From JBBRDU01 sp038230335 (lineage in GTDB: Bacteria; Verrucomicrobiota; Verrucomicrobiia; Chthoniobacterales; UBA10450), in contig JBBRNL010000002.1 in NCBI GenBank assembly GCA_038230335.1, positions 124,001 to 188,000 on the forward strand: 64,000 nucleotides of DNA, written 5' to 3'. Made by a program: the position numbers and the translations under genes. The notes beneath the pieces were generated by a model, which was not told where the DNA came from, did no database searches, and was given only the letters and a program-made list of their open reading frames with translations. Shown in pieces: positions 33,931 to 43,043 of the stretch; the stretch's first letter is position 1, and every line of letters begins with the position of its first letter.

Positions 33931-35214
33931 ATGGCGCAGACGTCCATCTCCAATATTGCGGCGCGCGAGATCCTCGACTCGCGCGGAAACCCGACCGTCG
34001 AGGTCGATGTGCAGCTGGCCGGCGGAAGCTCGGGGCGGGCCGTGGTGCCAAGCGGGGCCAGCACCGGCGAGCACGAAGCCTGGGAATTACGGGATGGAGA
34101 TAAGAAACGATACGGCGGCAAAGGCGTCACCAAAGCGGTCGCTCATGTGACTGATGTTATCGCGCCCGCCTTGAAGGGATGGGACGCGTGCGAGCAGGAG
34201 AAGATCGATGGAAAGATGATCGAGATGGATGGCACGCCCAATAAAAAGAATCTTGGAGCAAACGCGCTTCTTGGGGTTTCGCTGGCCGTCGCGCATGCCG
34301 CTGCGGCCGCCCTCCATCTTCCACTCTTCCGTTATCTCGGAGGTGACAATGCCACGGTCTTGCCCGTGCCCATGATGAACATTCTGAATGCGGGCGCGCA
34401 TTCCGATGCGCCGATCGATTTTCAGGAATTCATGATCATGCCGAAAGGCGCCCCCTCCTTCGCCGAAGGTCTGCGTTATGGCGCCGAGATTTTCCACGCT
34501 TTGAAATCGGTCCTGAAAGATCGCGGCCTGTCCACCAACGTGGGCGACGAGGGAGGTTTCGCCCCGCAATTGAAATCAGCCGATGACGCGCTTGAGTCCA
34601 TCGTTCAGGCCGTTGGAAAAGCCGGTTACAAGATCGGTGAAGAGATTTTTATCGCGCTCGACCCGGCCGCCTCGGAGTTCTTCGATCGCGAGCAGAACCT
34701 TTATGTTTTCAAGAAATCGGACGGGTCCAGGCGAACGGCGGACGACTTGGTCGAATACTATGCCGGGCTGTGTGACCGTTTTCCCATCATCTCGATTGAG
34801 GATGGTTGCGCCGAGAACGATTGGGACGGCTGGAAGAAGCTGACCGCGCGTCTGGGCAAAAAGATTCAACTGGTGGGCGACGATCTGTTTGTCACGAACG
34901 TGCAGTTTCTCCAGCGCGGCATCGACCAGCATGTGGCCAATTCGATTCTGGTGAAAGTGAATCAGATTGGAACGCTGACCGAGACGATGGCCGCGATCGA
35001 TCTGGCCATGAAGAATAACTACACAGCGGTGATCAGCCATCGCTCGGGCGAAACGGAAGACACCACCATTGCCGACATTGCGGTGGCGACGAATGCCGGC
35101 CAAATCAAGACCGGTTCACTTTGTCGAACCGATCGGGTGGCCAAGTATAACCAGTTGCTGCGCATTGCTGAGGAACTTGGTGACAAAGCGGTGTACGGCG
35201 GTAAGATGCGCTGA
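33931..35214 (+). CDS. eno: Enolase
   Basis: A 427-residue enolase (2-phosphoglycerate to phosphoenolpyruvate, glycolysis). The start is ATG 33931 (MAQTSISNIAAREILDSRGNP); the 84-residue in-frame extension upstream is absent from the family and overlaps the divergent gene's promoter area. Active-site stretches are GASTGEHEA, LPVPMMNILNAGAHSDAP, VGDEGGFAP, SIEDGCAENDWDGW, KVNQIGTLTE, and SHRSGETEDTTIAD. The septum-formation gene starts immediately after the stop. Confidence 0.97.
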   Translation: MAQTSISNIAAREILDSRGNPTVEVDVQLAGGSSGRAVVPSGASTGEHEAWELRDGDKKRYGGKGVTKAVAHVTDVIAPALKGWDACEQEKIDGKMIEMDGTPNKKNLGANALLGVSLAVAHAAAAALHLPLFRYLGGDNATVLPVPMMNILNAGAHSDAPIDFQEFMIMPKGAPSFAEGLRYGAEIFHALKSVLKDRGLSTNVGDEGGFAPQLKSADDALESIVQAVGKAGYKIGEEIFIALDPAASEFFDREQNLYVFKKSDGSRRTADDLVEYYAGLCDRFPIISIEDGCAENDWDGWKKLTARLGKKIQLVGDDLFVTNVQFLQRGIDQHVANSILVKVNQIGTLTETMAAIDLAMKNNYTAVISHRSGETEDTTIADIAVATNAGQIKTGSLCRTDRVAKYNQLLRIAEELGDKAVYGGKMR

Positions 35215-35215
35215 A

Positions 35216-35545
35216 GTGGATCACGTAGATTTCCGCGCCCGTCGCGATGCGACTGTTTGGCAGCGGCTCAACCGGGTGTTAGTGGTTTTGCTCGTGGTCG
35301 CGGTCTGGCTCGCGATCGTGAGCTTGTTTGTACCGCCATATAAAAAGCTGACGTTCAGCCGCGCTGAAATCGATCACTTGCAAGGACAGGTGACGGAGCA
35401 GAAAGCCCTGCTGGCGCGGCAGACACGCGAGATTTACCTGCTCACGAACGACGCGACCTATCTGGAAACCATCGCGCGTGATCGTCTCGACGTGATGAAG
35501 GAAGGCGAAACCGTTTTTCGCCTAGAGACTCCGCCAAAGCGTTAA
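35216..35545 (+). CDS. ftsB: Septum formation initiator family protein (FtsB/DivIC-like)
   Basis: A 109-residue bitopic membrane protein. The GTG start at 35216 is 1 nt after the eno stop. A transmembrane helix (about residues 18-38) is followed by a coiled coil (45-70, with EIDHLQGQVTEQKALLARQ) and the conserved DATYLETIARDRLDVMKEGE, which is the FtsB/DivIC signature in which Y-L-E-x-x-A-R-x-x-L is diagnostic. The eno-ftsB order is conserved in many bacteria. It takes part in divisome assembly. Confidence 0.85.
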   Translation: MDHVDFRARRDATVWQRLNRVLVVLLVVAVWLAIVSLFVPPYKKLTFSRAEIDHLQGQVTEQKALLARQTREIYLLTNDATYLETIARDRLDVMKEGETVFRLETPPKR

Positions 35546-35563
35546 GTTTAAACTGATTTGTGC

Positions 35564-35579
35564 GCTCGCACGGGCGAGC
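35564..35579 (+). terminator. Possible terminator after ftsB-like gene
   Basis: A GCTCGC-ACGG-GCGAGC hairpin 18 nt after the stop is followed by AAATTTG, with only a weak T-tract. It could be part of a terminator for eno-ftsB. Confidence 0.3.
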
Positions 35580-35595
35580 AAATTTGTTGGAAACG

Positions 35596-35647
35596 AGCGG
35601 CTGCGCCGCTTGCGCATTAGCACCGCGCCCGGAGAGCCCGGTCCACC
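35596..35647. repeat. Intergenic repeat, family B (copy 1)
   Basis: The order AGCGGCTGCGCCGC, then TTAGCAC, then CCCGGAGAGCCCGGTCCACC matches three other copies at 42985, 51971 and 57189. It lies between ftsB and prfB. Confidence 0.6.
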
Positions 35648-35702
35648 TTGATCCGTGATGGCGCAAACTTTGCGCATCGCACTTGTCTCGTTATCTTGTT
35701 CC

Positions 35703-36843
35703 ATGGCTACCGAGTTGCCCGTGATTGATTCGACGGCGTTGAAGTCCCGCGTGGATGAACTGCGGAGGTTTCTTTGACCTCCCTAAGCTTCAGGAACAAT
35801 TAGCCATCGTCGAAGCGCGCATGAGCGCGCCGGATTTCTGGAACAATCGCGAGCGCGCCCAAGGCGACGTGGAAGAGGTGTCACGCTTACGCTCGCTCAT
35901 CAATCCCTTTCGGGAATTGGAACGAGAACTCAACGACTTCGACGCCTTGCAACAATTGGCCGCCGAGGAGAGCGATGCCGCGACCCGCAGCCAGGCCGAC
36001 CAGGAAGTGGCCGCGGAACATGCGCGCCTCATCCACAAACTCGAAGAATTCGAGCTGCGTCAGTTTCTCTCGGGCCCGAACGACCGCTCCAATGCATTTG
36101 TCACCATCCACTCCGGGGCGGGCGGAACCGAATCATGCGATTGGGCCGATATGCTCTTGCGCATGTATCAGCGCTGGATCGAGCGAAGCGGATTCAAATC
36201 GCAAACCGTCGACATTCAACAGGGCGAAGAAGTCGGAATCAAATCCGTCACGCTCCTGGTCAATGGAGAGTACGCGTATGGATATCTGCAGACGGAGCGC
36301 GGGGTGCATCGACTCGTGCGCATTTCGCCTTTCGACGCGAACAAGCGGCGTCACACCTCCTTCGCCAGCGTCGATGTCGTGCCCGAAATCGCCGAGTCGG
36401 CCCCGATTGAAATCAATCCGGCCGATCTGGAGATCGACACATTTCGCGCCGGCGGCAAGGGTGGGCAGAATGTGAACAAGGTGGAAACGGCCGTGCGCAT
36501 TGTGCATAAGCCAAGTGGCATCGTGGTGGCCTGCCAGGCGGAACGGAGCCAAGGGAGGAACCGGGAGCTCGCTCTCAAGATGTTGAAGGCGAAACTCTAC
36601 GAAATCGAGCAGGACAAAAAACGCGCCGAGATCGACCGGCAATACGGAGAGAAGGGCGATGTCGCATGGGGAAGCCAGATTCGATCGTACGTGTTTCAGC
36701 CATATCAAATGGTGAAGGATCACCGGACCGGCGCCGAGACGAGCAATGTTCAGGCTGTCATGGATGGAGATATCGACCCATTTATACAGGCGAAATTGCG
36801 CGGCTTAAAGGCGGCTAAAGGCGACGCGAACGCGGAGGTTTAG
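35703..36843 (+). CDS. prfB: Peptide chain release factor 2 with programmed +1 frameshift
   Basis: About 379 residues; releases peptides at UGA and UAA codons. The gene is split into two frames: a 24-codon 5' frame from ATG 35703 (MATELPVIDSTALKSRVDEL...) ends at the in-frame TGA at 35775-35777. The rest continues in the +1 frame after the slippery CTT TGA C at 35772-35778. A Shine-Dalgarno-like GGAGGT at 35764-35769 precedes it, as in the classical RF2 autoregulatory site. The body has the SPFDANKRRHTSF codon-recognition region and GGKGGQNVNKVETAVR with the catalytic GGQ. The internal TGA is expected to regulate RF2 by its own level. Confidence 0.96.
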
Positions 36844-36848
36844 TCAGG

Positions 36849-36921
36849 TGAGAACGTCTCTCCGAGAGGTCTGGGCTGCGTGTCATAATTATGACGGACG
36901 CCTCGGACGTCCCTATCTGGT
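36849..36921. repeat. Intergenic repeat, family E (copy 2)
   Basis: It carries AACGTCTCTCCGAGAGG at 36851-36867 and CCTCGGACGTCCCTATC at about 36901-36917, with a CATAATTATG palindrome between them. It is related to the shorter copy at 21012-21036. The region separates the convergent prfB and SprT-like genes and could help end transcription. Confidence 0.5.
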
Positions 36922-37494
36922 CGTCACAGGATGGAGGCGGAATCTTGCATCGAATTTTCCGTGGTTGTGATTGCGACAGCAGGCCAGGCACGCGACCACG
37001 CGCCGGATGGGTCGGACCCGCCGGAAATCGAGCCCGCACTTCGCACATCTATAATGATAGCGCGGGCTCCGGCGCTTGACCTGGAAGGGGAGCGTGTGAC
37101 AGCGCGGCTCGCCGGCGATGTCCAAGTCGACGCAGGCTTGGCGCCATTGTGCGCCGTGAGGGGAGATGCGCCGGCGACCGGCCCGAAATTGGGCAAGCAA
37201 ATGGGCGAGCTCATGACGCAGCGTTCGGTCGATTTCGGCCGCTCCATGCTCACGGAGTCGCGGATTGAGGGAGATGAGCGAACGCGTCGAGTCAGCCCGT
37301 CCGGCGCATGTGCGGAGGCGGGGATTCCATTCGACGCGGATCTGATCGGCGACGGAAAATGCGCCGAGGGCGCGCAGCAGTTGGCGCGCCGGCCCCTCCA
37401 GCTGATCATCCCGGCCGCGCTTTTGCCGCTCGACCGAAGGCGAATCGTTTTTCCGCGTATCGAAAATCAGCTGAAGCTGCCTAAACAACAGCAT
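36913..37494 (-). CDS. SprT-like zinc metalloprotease-like protein
   Basis: A 193-residue protein with the SprT/WSS1-type motif HELAHLLAQF (about residues 95-104) and a downstream HGAQWRQAC, giving the HExxH zinc site and third His. A short C-terminal zinc ribbon follows: CAKCGLDF and a later CLACC pair. Eukaryotic SPRTN cleaves DNA-protein crosslinks; bacterial SprT-like proteins are mostly uncharacterised. It overlaps the desulfurase gene by 14 nt and is the last gene of the cysE-nifS run. Confidence 0.8.
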   Translation of the reverse strand: MLLFRQLQLIFDTRKNDSPSVERQKRGRDDQLEGPARQLLRALGAFSVADQIRVEWNPRLRTCAGRADSTRSLISLNPRLREHGAAEIDRTLRHELAHLLAQFRAGRRRISPHGAQWRQACVDLDIAGEPRCHTLPFQVKRRSPRYHYRCAKCGLDFRRVRPIRRVVACLACCRNHNHGKFDARFRLHPVTTR

Positions 37495-38641
37495 AAGTCT
37501 GCCTGGCTTTTGTGTGAGCCAGACGATGCGCGATCCGAATGATCGCTTCGACCGTTGCTTCGATGTCTTTTTCGGTCGTCTGTCTGCCTAACGAAAATCG
37601 AATGGCCGAAGCGGCACGGTCGATGGACAATCCCATGGCGAGGAGAACGTGCGAGGCAATGACCGACCCGACCATGCAGGCGGAGCCGCTCGACGCGCAG
37701 ATACCCTCCAGGTCGAGTGCCATCAGCATTGTTTCCGAATCAACGCGAGGAAAACTGACATTGAGGGTGTTCCCGAGGCGAGAAACAACTCCGCCGTTTT
37801 GCTCCATGCCTGGGAGTGCCGTGGACAGGGCCGTCCAGAGTTGATCCCGCAATCTCGACTCGCGCTCCTGTTCGTCGTCGGCATGGCGGAGGGCCCACGC
37901 CGCGGCCTTCGCCATGCCGGCGATGCCCGCCGGGTTTTCCGTTCCGGGTCGTCGCTGATTCTCGTGCGCCCCGCCGAACATGATGGGTTCGATGGACAGA
38001 CCGCTGCGTAAAAAAAGAAATCCCGATCCCTTGGGGCCATAAAATTTGTGGGCGGCGAAGCTGGCCGCGTCGACGAGCGCAATGTCGGTTTCGATCTTTC
38101 CGAACGATTGCACCATGTCGCTGTGGAGGAGGACGCCACGGGCACGGCAAATCTCAGATATCTCTCGCAGCGGTTCAATCACTCCCGTCTCGTTGTTCGC
38201 CGCCATGAACGAGACGAGGGTCGTGTCCGAACGGATGGAACTGCTCAAGTGTTCGAGATCGATCGCGCCATCCGGACCAACCCTGGTCCAGGTCACGTCG
38301 AAGCCCTCCTGTTTCTGAAGATGCTCAAAAGCGTTGAGGACGGCATGATGCTCGGCGGGGCTGCTGATCAGGTGCTTCCCCTTGGACGATCGCGCCCGGG
38401 CCAGTCCAAGGACACCGAGGTTGTTCGATTCGGTGCCTCCGCTGGTGAAGATTAACTCGTGCGGTTTGGCGTGGAGAATCGCGGCGAGCGCGTCGCGCGC
38501 GTTATCAATGACCGCGCGCGACTCCCGGCCGGCCGCATGAACGCTGGAGGGGTTGCCGAAAAAGCGATCGAGATATGGCAACATCGCCTCGCGCGCTTCG
38601 TCGCATAGCGGAGTGGTCGCATTGTAATCGAGATAGATCAT
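37481..38641 (-). CDS. nifS: Cysteine desulfurase, NifS/IscS type
   Basis: A 386-residue PLP enzyme that converts cysteine to alanine and delivers sulfur for Fe-S clusters and thiolation. The start is ATG 38641 (MIYLDYNATTP); the 18-residue extension is unlikely. It has PLP-phosphate contact TSGGTESNN, HSDMVQSFGK, and the PLP lysine in AAHKFYGPKG. The catalytic Cys is in SSGSACMVGS. The short loop around the active Cys is closer to the NifS/SufS-like layout than the extended IscS. It follows cysE by 34 nt, consistent with cysteine supply. Confidence 0.92.
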   Translation of the reverse strand: MIYLDYNATTPLCDEAREAMLPYLDRFFGNPSSVHAAGRESRAVIDNARDALAAILHAKPHELIFTSGGTESNNLGVLGLARARSSKGKHLISSPAEHHAVLNAFEHLQKQEGFDVTWTRVGPDGAIDLEHLSSSIRSDTTLVSFMAANNETGVIEPLREISEICRARGVLLHSDMVQSFGKIETDIALVDAASFAAHKFYGPKGSGFLFLRSGLSIEPIMFGGAHENQRRPGTENPAGIAGMAKAAAWALRHADDEQERESRLRDQLWTALSTALPGMEQNGGVVSRLGNTLNVSFPRVDSETMLMALDLEGICASSGSACMVGSVIASHVLLAMGLSIDRAASAIRFSLGRQTTEKDIEATVEAIIRIAHRLAHTKARQTYAVV

Positions 38642-38675
38642 CGGAGCGGGACGGCGCCGGCTTCGGGAAAAGGCT

Positions 38676-39683
38676 TCACCCGCTAAATTCGCCACTGGCT
38701 ATGGCCGGCATGTGCTTGCGTTTGGGAACGATCTGCAATTGCTTTTCCTCATAGTAGACGAGCGAATCCGGCGGCACGCTTTGCACGAGGAAAACATTTC
38801 CACCGATCGTGCTGCGTGCGCCGATCACAGTCTCTCCCCCGAGCACGGTCGAGTTCGGATAGATAGTGACATCGTCTTCCACGGTCGGGTGACGTTTGCC
38901 GCCCTTTTTGATTTTGCCGCGCTCGTCTTTCTGGAAGCTGCGCGCGCCGAGAGTGACGACGTGATAAAGCTTCACGCGCGCGCCGATTTCACAGGTCTCG
39001 CCGATGACGACGCCAGTGCCGTGATCGATAAAAAAATGTGGCCCGATTTTTGCCCCGGGATGGATGTCGATCCCCGTGCGGCTGTGCGCCCACTCCGTCA
39101 TCATTCGCGGGATGAGAGGCAATTCCTTTTCGTAGAGAAGATGGGCCATACGCTGAATGGCGATCGCTTCGAGCGACGGATAAGCCAGGACAATTTCCTC
39201 GAAGCTCCGCGCGGCCGGATCGCCTTCGTAGGCAGCGTCGATATCCTTCCAGATCATTTTTCGAAGCGCGGGCAACTGCATCATGAATGCGGCCACAATT
39301 TCTTCGGCCTGTGCTTCCACATCCTGCGGGGAACGAGTCCTGCCGAAACTTTTGCAAATCTCCGCCTTGAGGCGGACCTGCAGGCTCTTCATGCGGCTCA
39401 GCGTGGTGGCGGGTAAATCTTCCGAACGAACGAGCGCTTCACCGCGAAATCCCGGGAACATCAAGCTCATTAAATCCGCGCAGATGCCATCTACCGCCGT
39501 CCGCGAAGGCAGGATGGCTGCTACGTCGAGGTAGTTAATGCCGCCCGTTTCAGTATACGTTTGAAGTAACGCGTCGACCGCATCTTGTGCCTTGAATTCC
39601 ACAGGAGAGAAAGTATGACGGGGCGCGATTCCTCGCAACGCCTCTCTGCTCTTGCCTCTTGCAGTGGATGATGGGGATCCCAC
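38676..39683 (-). CDS. cysE: Serine O-acetyltransferase
   Basis: A 335-residue enzyme that acetylates serine for cysteine synthesis. A helical N-terminal half (about 1-180) leads into a left-handed beta-helix with GIDIHPGAKIGPHFFIDHGTGVVIGETCEIG (split at IDHGTGVVIG), VTIYPNSTVLGGETVIGARSTIGGNVFL (split at VIGARSTIGG). The His and Asp of the active site lie in FIDHGTG. It is longer at the N-terminus than E. coli CysE (273 aa), as in EpsC-type or plant-like forms. An alternative internal start is possible. First gene of the cysE-nifS-sprT-like run. Confidence 0.92.
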   Translation of the reverse strand: MGSPSSTARGKSREALRGIAPRHTFSPVEFKAQDAVDALLQTYTETGGINYLDVAAILPSRTAVDGICADLMSLMFPGFRGEALVRSEDLPATTLSRMKSLQVRLKAEICKSFGRTRSPQDVEAQAEEIVAAFMMQLPALRKMIWKDIDAAYEGDPAARSFEEIVLAYPSLEAIAIQRMAHLLYEKELPLIPRMMTEWAHSRTGIDIHPGAKIGPHFFIDHGTGVVIGETCEIGARVKLYHVVTLGARSFQKDERGKIKKGGKRHPTVEDDVTIYPNSTVLGGETVIGARSTIGGNVFLVQSVPPDSLVYYEEKQLQIVPKRKHMPAIASGEFSG

Positions 39684-39706
39684 GGTGACGCACCGTCTCT
39701 TCTGCT

Positions 39707-39760
39707 TGTCATCCCGATGTGGGCGAGATCCTTTGCCGTCTGCGCTGACTCAGAATGACA
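39707..39760. repeat. Intergenic inverted repeat, family C (copy 1)
   Basis: It starts with TGTCATCCCGATGTGGGCGA and ends with CTGACTCAGAATGACA, which pair at their ends. A related element starting TGTCATCCTGAGC and ending in GGATGACA lies at 60201-60330. It sits between the divergent cysE and glgB genes. Confidence 0.55.
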
Positions 39761-39873
39761 ATGCGGTGGGTGATGGCGAACCTACGCGAGTCGGAAAAGA
39801 CTGGTATCCGATTTACGAACTACGCCGTTTAATATTTTGACCCGCCCGCGTACGCATTAAGTTCAAACCGCGC

Positions 39874-42093
39874 ATGAAACCTTTCGAGATCGTTGGATTG
39901 CCGCCGGACGAGTTGAACGCGTTTCTCTCGGCGGCCCATCCCGATCCGTTCCGCGTGCTCGGCCCGCACCGGGTGGGCGAGGACCTGACGATCCGCATCT
40001 TCCGGCCGGATGCGCAAGAGGTGGAAATAGTGATGAACGAATCCTCGAGCGAGCCAATCAAGGCCGAGAAAATTCATCGGGATGGCTTCTTTTGCGCGCG
40101 CGTCCCGCAGGCTAATCGCGAGCTCGATTACCATCTGCGCATTACGTCATGGGACGACGCCCAGTCGACCCTGCGCGATCCGTACCACTATGAGCCGATC
40201 ATGGGCGAGATGGATCTCCATCTGTTTTCGGAAGGCCAGCACTGGCGCATTTTTGACAAATTTGGCGCGCAGCTTCGTACGATCGACGGCGATGCCGGCG
40301 TTTATTTTGCGGTCTGGGCGCCGAACGGACAGCGCGTCAGTGTGGTGGGTGACTTCAACGGCTGGGACGGCCGCGTTTACCCGATGCGAAAGCTGATCGG
40401 CAGCGGAGTGTGGGAGTTGTTTCTGCCCGGGGTCGTGGAAGGAGCGCATTACAAGTTTGAGATACGCGCACCCTCCGGCGCGCTCTTGCTCAAGAGCGAC
40501 CCGTTCGCTTTTTTCAACCAGCACGGGAAAGCGACCTCTTCGCTCGTTTACAATCTGGAACGTTACAAATGGAGCGATCACGAGTGGATGGAGTCGCGCA
40601 AAAAAAAGGATTGGCCGAGGAGCGCGATCAGCATTTACGAAGTACACCTTGGATCGTGGCGTCGCCGGGCCGACGAGGGAGACAGGCATCTGAGTTACCT
40701 CGAACTCGCTGAAACGCTCGTGCCCTATGTCACCGAGATGGGCTACACCCACATCGAGCTCATGCCGATTGCGGAGCACCCTTTCGAAGGGTCATGGGGC
40801 TACCAGGTTACGAACTACTATGCGCCGACCAGCCGCTTTGGGAATCCGGACGAGCTGCGTCACTTTGTCGATGTGTGTCATCGCGCCGGAATCGGCGTGA
40901 TCGTCGACTGGGTGCCGGCGCATTTTCCGAAAGACGCGCATGGCCTGGCTGAGTTCGATGGAACCGATTTGTACGAACACATGGATCCGCGGCAGGGCGA
41001 GCACCAGGATTGGGGCACGCTGATCTTCAACTTCGGGCGCAACGAAGTACGGAATTTCCTGATTGGAAATGCGCTTTTTTGGCTGGAGAAATATCACATC
41101 GACGGCCTGCGCGTGGATGCGGTGGCTTCGATGCTCTATCTCGATTATTCGCGGCAGCCCGGTCAGTGGATTCCGAACGTCTATGGCGGGCGCGAGAACT
41201 TGGAGGCAATTTATTTTCTGAAGCGGTTCAACGAAGTCTGTTACGAGAAGTTTCCCGGGATCATGACCATCGCGGAGGAATCAACCGCCTGGCCCAGCGT
41301 CTCGCGCCCGACTTATCTGGGGGGACTCGGCTTCGGCCTGAAATGGAACATGGGTTGGATGCATGACTTTCTCCAGTACATGAGCCTGGATCCGATCTAT
41401 CGCCGTTTTCATCACGGCAACATTACGTTTTCGCTGCTCTACGCTTTCCAGGAACATTTTGTTTTGGTTTTGAGCCATGACGAAGTGGTGCACGGCAAGC
41501 GTTCGCTGCTCGGCAAGATGCCGGGAGACGAGTGGCAGAAGTTTGCCAACCTGCGCCTGTTTTACGGATGGATGTACGGTCAGCCGGGAAAAAAGCTCCT
41601 CTTCATGGGCGGCGAATTCGGGCAGTTGAAGGAGTGGAACCATGACCAGGGCCTCGACTGGCATCTGCTGGACGAACCGCGCCACGCCGGGCTGCGGCGC
41701 CTCGTTCAGCATCTGAATTACATCTACAAGAATGAACCGGCGCTCTGGGAGCAGGATGACAGCTTCGACGGTTTCGAGTGGATTGATTTCCACGACGCCG
41801 ACAACAGCGTGGTCGCCTTCATGCGGAAATCGAAGAAGGGCGAGATGATTGTCTTCGTCGTCAACGCTACGCCGATGGTTCGTTACGATTACCGTCTGGG
41901 CGTGCCCGAGAATGGTTTCTATCGTGAGATCATCAATACGGACGGCGACAACTATGGCGGCAGCAATGTGGGGAACTTTGGCGGCGCGCAGGCGGAGAAC
42001 ATCCCCTGGATGGGCCGGGAGCAGTCCATTTTGATCCATTTACCGCCGTTGGCCACAGTCGCGTTCAAGTTGGACCGTCCAGCCGTCGCCTGA
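39874..42093 (+). CDS. glgB: 1,4-alpha-glucan branching enzyme
   Basis: A 739-residue GH13 glycogen branching enzyme. The N-terminal CBM48 domains (DPFRVLGPHRVG and VYFAVWAPNGQRVSVVGDFN) are followed by the catalytic barrel. Its motifs include DWVPAHFPKDAHGLAEFDGT, GLRVDAVASMLYLDYSR with the nucleophile Asp, TIAEEST with the acid Glu, and LSHDEVVHGKRS. The C-terminal all-beta domain ends with PLATVAFKL. It makes alpha-1,6 branches in glycogen. No other glg gene is adjacent. Confidence 0.97.
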   Translation: MKPFEIVGLPPDELNAFLSAAHPDPFRVLGPHRVGEDLTIRIFRPDAQEVEIVMNESSSEPIKAEKIHRDGFFCARVPQANRELDYHLRITSWDDAQSTLRDPYHYEPIMGEMDLHLFSEGQHWRIFDKFGAQLRTIDGDAGVYFAVWAPNGQRVSVVGDFNGWDGRVYPMRKLIGSGVWELFLPGVVEGAHYKFEIRAPSGALLLKSDPFAFFNQHGKATSSLVYNLERYKWSDHEWMESRKKKDWPRSAISIYEVHLGSWRRRADEGDRHLSYLELAETLVPYVTEMGYTHIELMPIAEHPFEGSWGYQVTNYYAPTSRFGNPDELRHFVDVCHRAGIGVIVDWVPAHFPKDAHGLAEFDGTDLYEHMDPRQGEHQDWGTLIFNFGRNEVRNFLIGNALFWLEKYHIDGLRVDAVASMLYLDYSRQPGQWIPNVYGGRENLEAIYFLKRFNEVCYEKFPGIMTIAEESTAWPSVSRPTYLGGLGFGLKWNMGWMHDFLQYMSLDPIYRRFHHGNITFSLLYAFQEHFVLVLSHDEVVHGKRSLLGKMPGDEWQKFANLRLFYGWMYGQPGKKLLFMGGEFGQLKEWNHDQGLDWHLLDEPRHAGLRRLVQHLNYIYKNEPALWEQDDSFDGFEWIDFHDADNSVVAFMRKSKKGEMIVFVVNATPMVRYDYRLGVPENGFYREIINTDGDNYGGSNVGNFGGAQAENIPWMGREQSILIHLPPLATVAFKLDRPAVA

Positions 42094-42183
42094 TTTAGGG
42101 GCTCCCCCTCGGTGGATTGACCCGATTGATCTTGACCGTGGGGGCGTTTCCCGCGACTTTTCCAAGTCTCTCACCCTATCCCC

Positions 42184-42894
42184 ATGACGAAGAAATCTCT
42201 TAACGCTTTCACCCTTGTCGAAATGCTCGTAGTTATCGCGATTATCGCCACGATCGCGGCTTTCGCATTGCCGGCCATTACTGGGGCGCTCGTGCGTGGC
42301 CAGCTTGCCCAAGCCGTGAGTAACGCCAGACAAGTCCATCTTGCGACCTTCGCTATGACGACCGACGGCACGCAGACGGGCGACGCCAAGTATGCGTGGC
42401 CGGGAGATCTGGCTGCCTCGACGGATGCGACGGTTCAAATCACGAGCGTGGCTGATTTCGTGCAGCGCTTGGTCGACAACGATTATCTCAAGGCCGGTGA
42501 CCTGAAAGTTTTTGCCGCTCCCGGGATCTCGCCCTGGGTTGGAACTTATGTCAAACCGGCGGATGCCAATTCGAAAGGAGCGTTCGCTCCGGTGTTTGAT
42601 GGAGACAAGAATTGCGCATTTAAGATTTACAAAGTGACGGACAAGGATCCAGGCAACGCCATTTTCCTGGCCACGAAAAACTTTAGTTACAGCAGCAATT
42701 CCAACACTGCGATTTCGTCGACCGCTACGCCATTCGGAGACAAGGGCTTCGTCGTATTCCACAAGGGCGGGGACGGCACTTTCTATAAGAAGCAGCAGGC
42801 GACCAGTAAGTCACTGCTGGGTTCACCTCCAGGAGGGGGCGATACCGCCACGCCTCCAGACGAGACGACCGCTTCTTATCTCACGCAGAAATAG
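42184..42894 (+). CDS. Type II secretion / type IV pilin-like prepilin (pseudopilin)
   Basis: A 236-residue protein with a short basic leader followed by the prepilin peptidase and methylation region AFTLVEMLVVIAIIATIAA (residues 8-26; Glu13 is the pilin Glu5 equivalent). The rest is a hydrophilic globular region, with KIYKVTDKDPGNAIFLATKNF and a Ser/Thr-rich tail. It is a solitary pseudopilin gene. It could be processed by the genome's PilD and assembled in a T2SS or T4P. The two PilT genes at 3.8-6.2 kb are compatible with that but are far away. Confidence 0.8.
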   Translation: MTKKSLNAFTLVEMLVVIAIIATIAAFALPAITGALVRGQLAQAVSNARQVHLATFAMTTDGTQTGDAKYAWPGDLAASTDATVQITSVADFVQRLVDNDYLKAGDLKVFAAPGISPWVGTYVKPADANSKGAFAPVFDGDKNCAFKIYKVTDKDPGNAIFLATKNFSYSSNSNTAISSTATPFGDKGFVVFHKGGDGTFYKKQQATSKSLLGSPPGGGDTATPPDETTASYLTQK

Positions 42895-42984
42895 CCGAGT
42901 CGGCTGTATTCGCGCCGAGTGAGGTGGATCGCGATCTCCGAGCGCGATGCCGAAAAGCGCCAGCGCCAGCGGGCGCTTAAAATA

Positions 42985-43039
42985 TAAGCGGCTTTGCCGC
43001 AGGGAAATTTAGCAACTTCCTCGGAGAGGCCGTTCCACC
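42985..43039. repeat. Intergenic repeat, family B (copy 2)
   Basis: This copy contains TAAGCGGCTTTGCCGCAGGG, then TTTAGCAAC, then CCTCGGAGAGGCCGTTCCACC at its 3' end. A partly complementary GGTGGATCGCGATCTCCGAG occurs at about 42923-42941, so the whole gap after the pseudopilin may form a large hairpin. It separates the convergent pseudopilin and xseA genes. Confidence 0.65.
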
Positions 43040-43043
43040 GGTT

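Noticed and set aside
34087..35103. Minus-strand ORFs opposite enolase
   Set aside because: Antisense to eno; no family similarity.
40147..42762. Minus-strand ORFs opposite glgB and the pseudopilin
   Set aside because: Antisense shadows of two clear genes.
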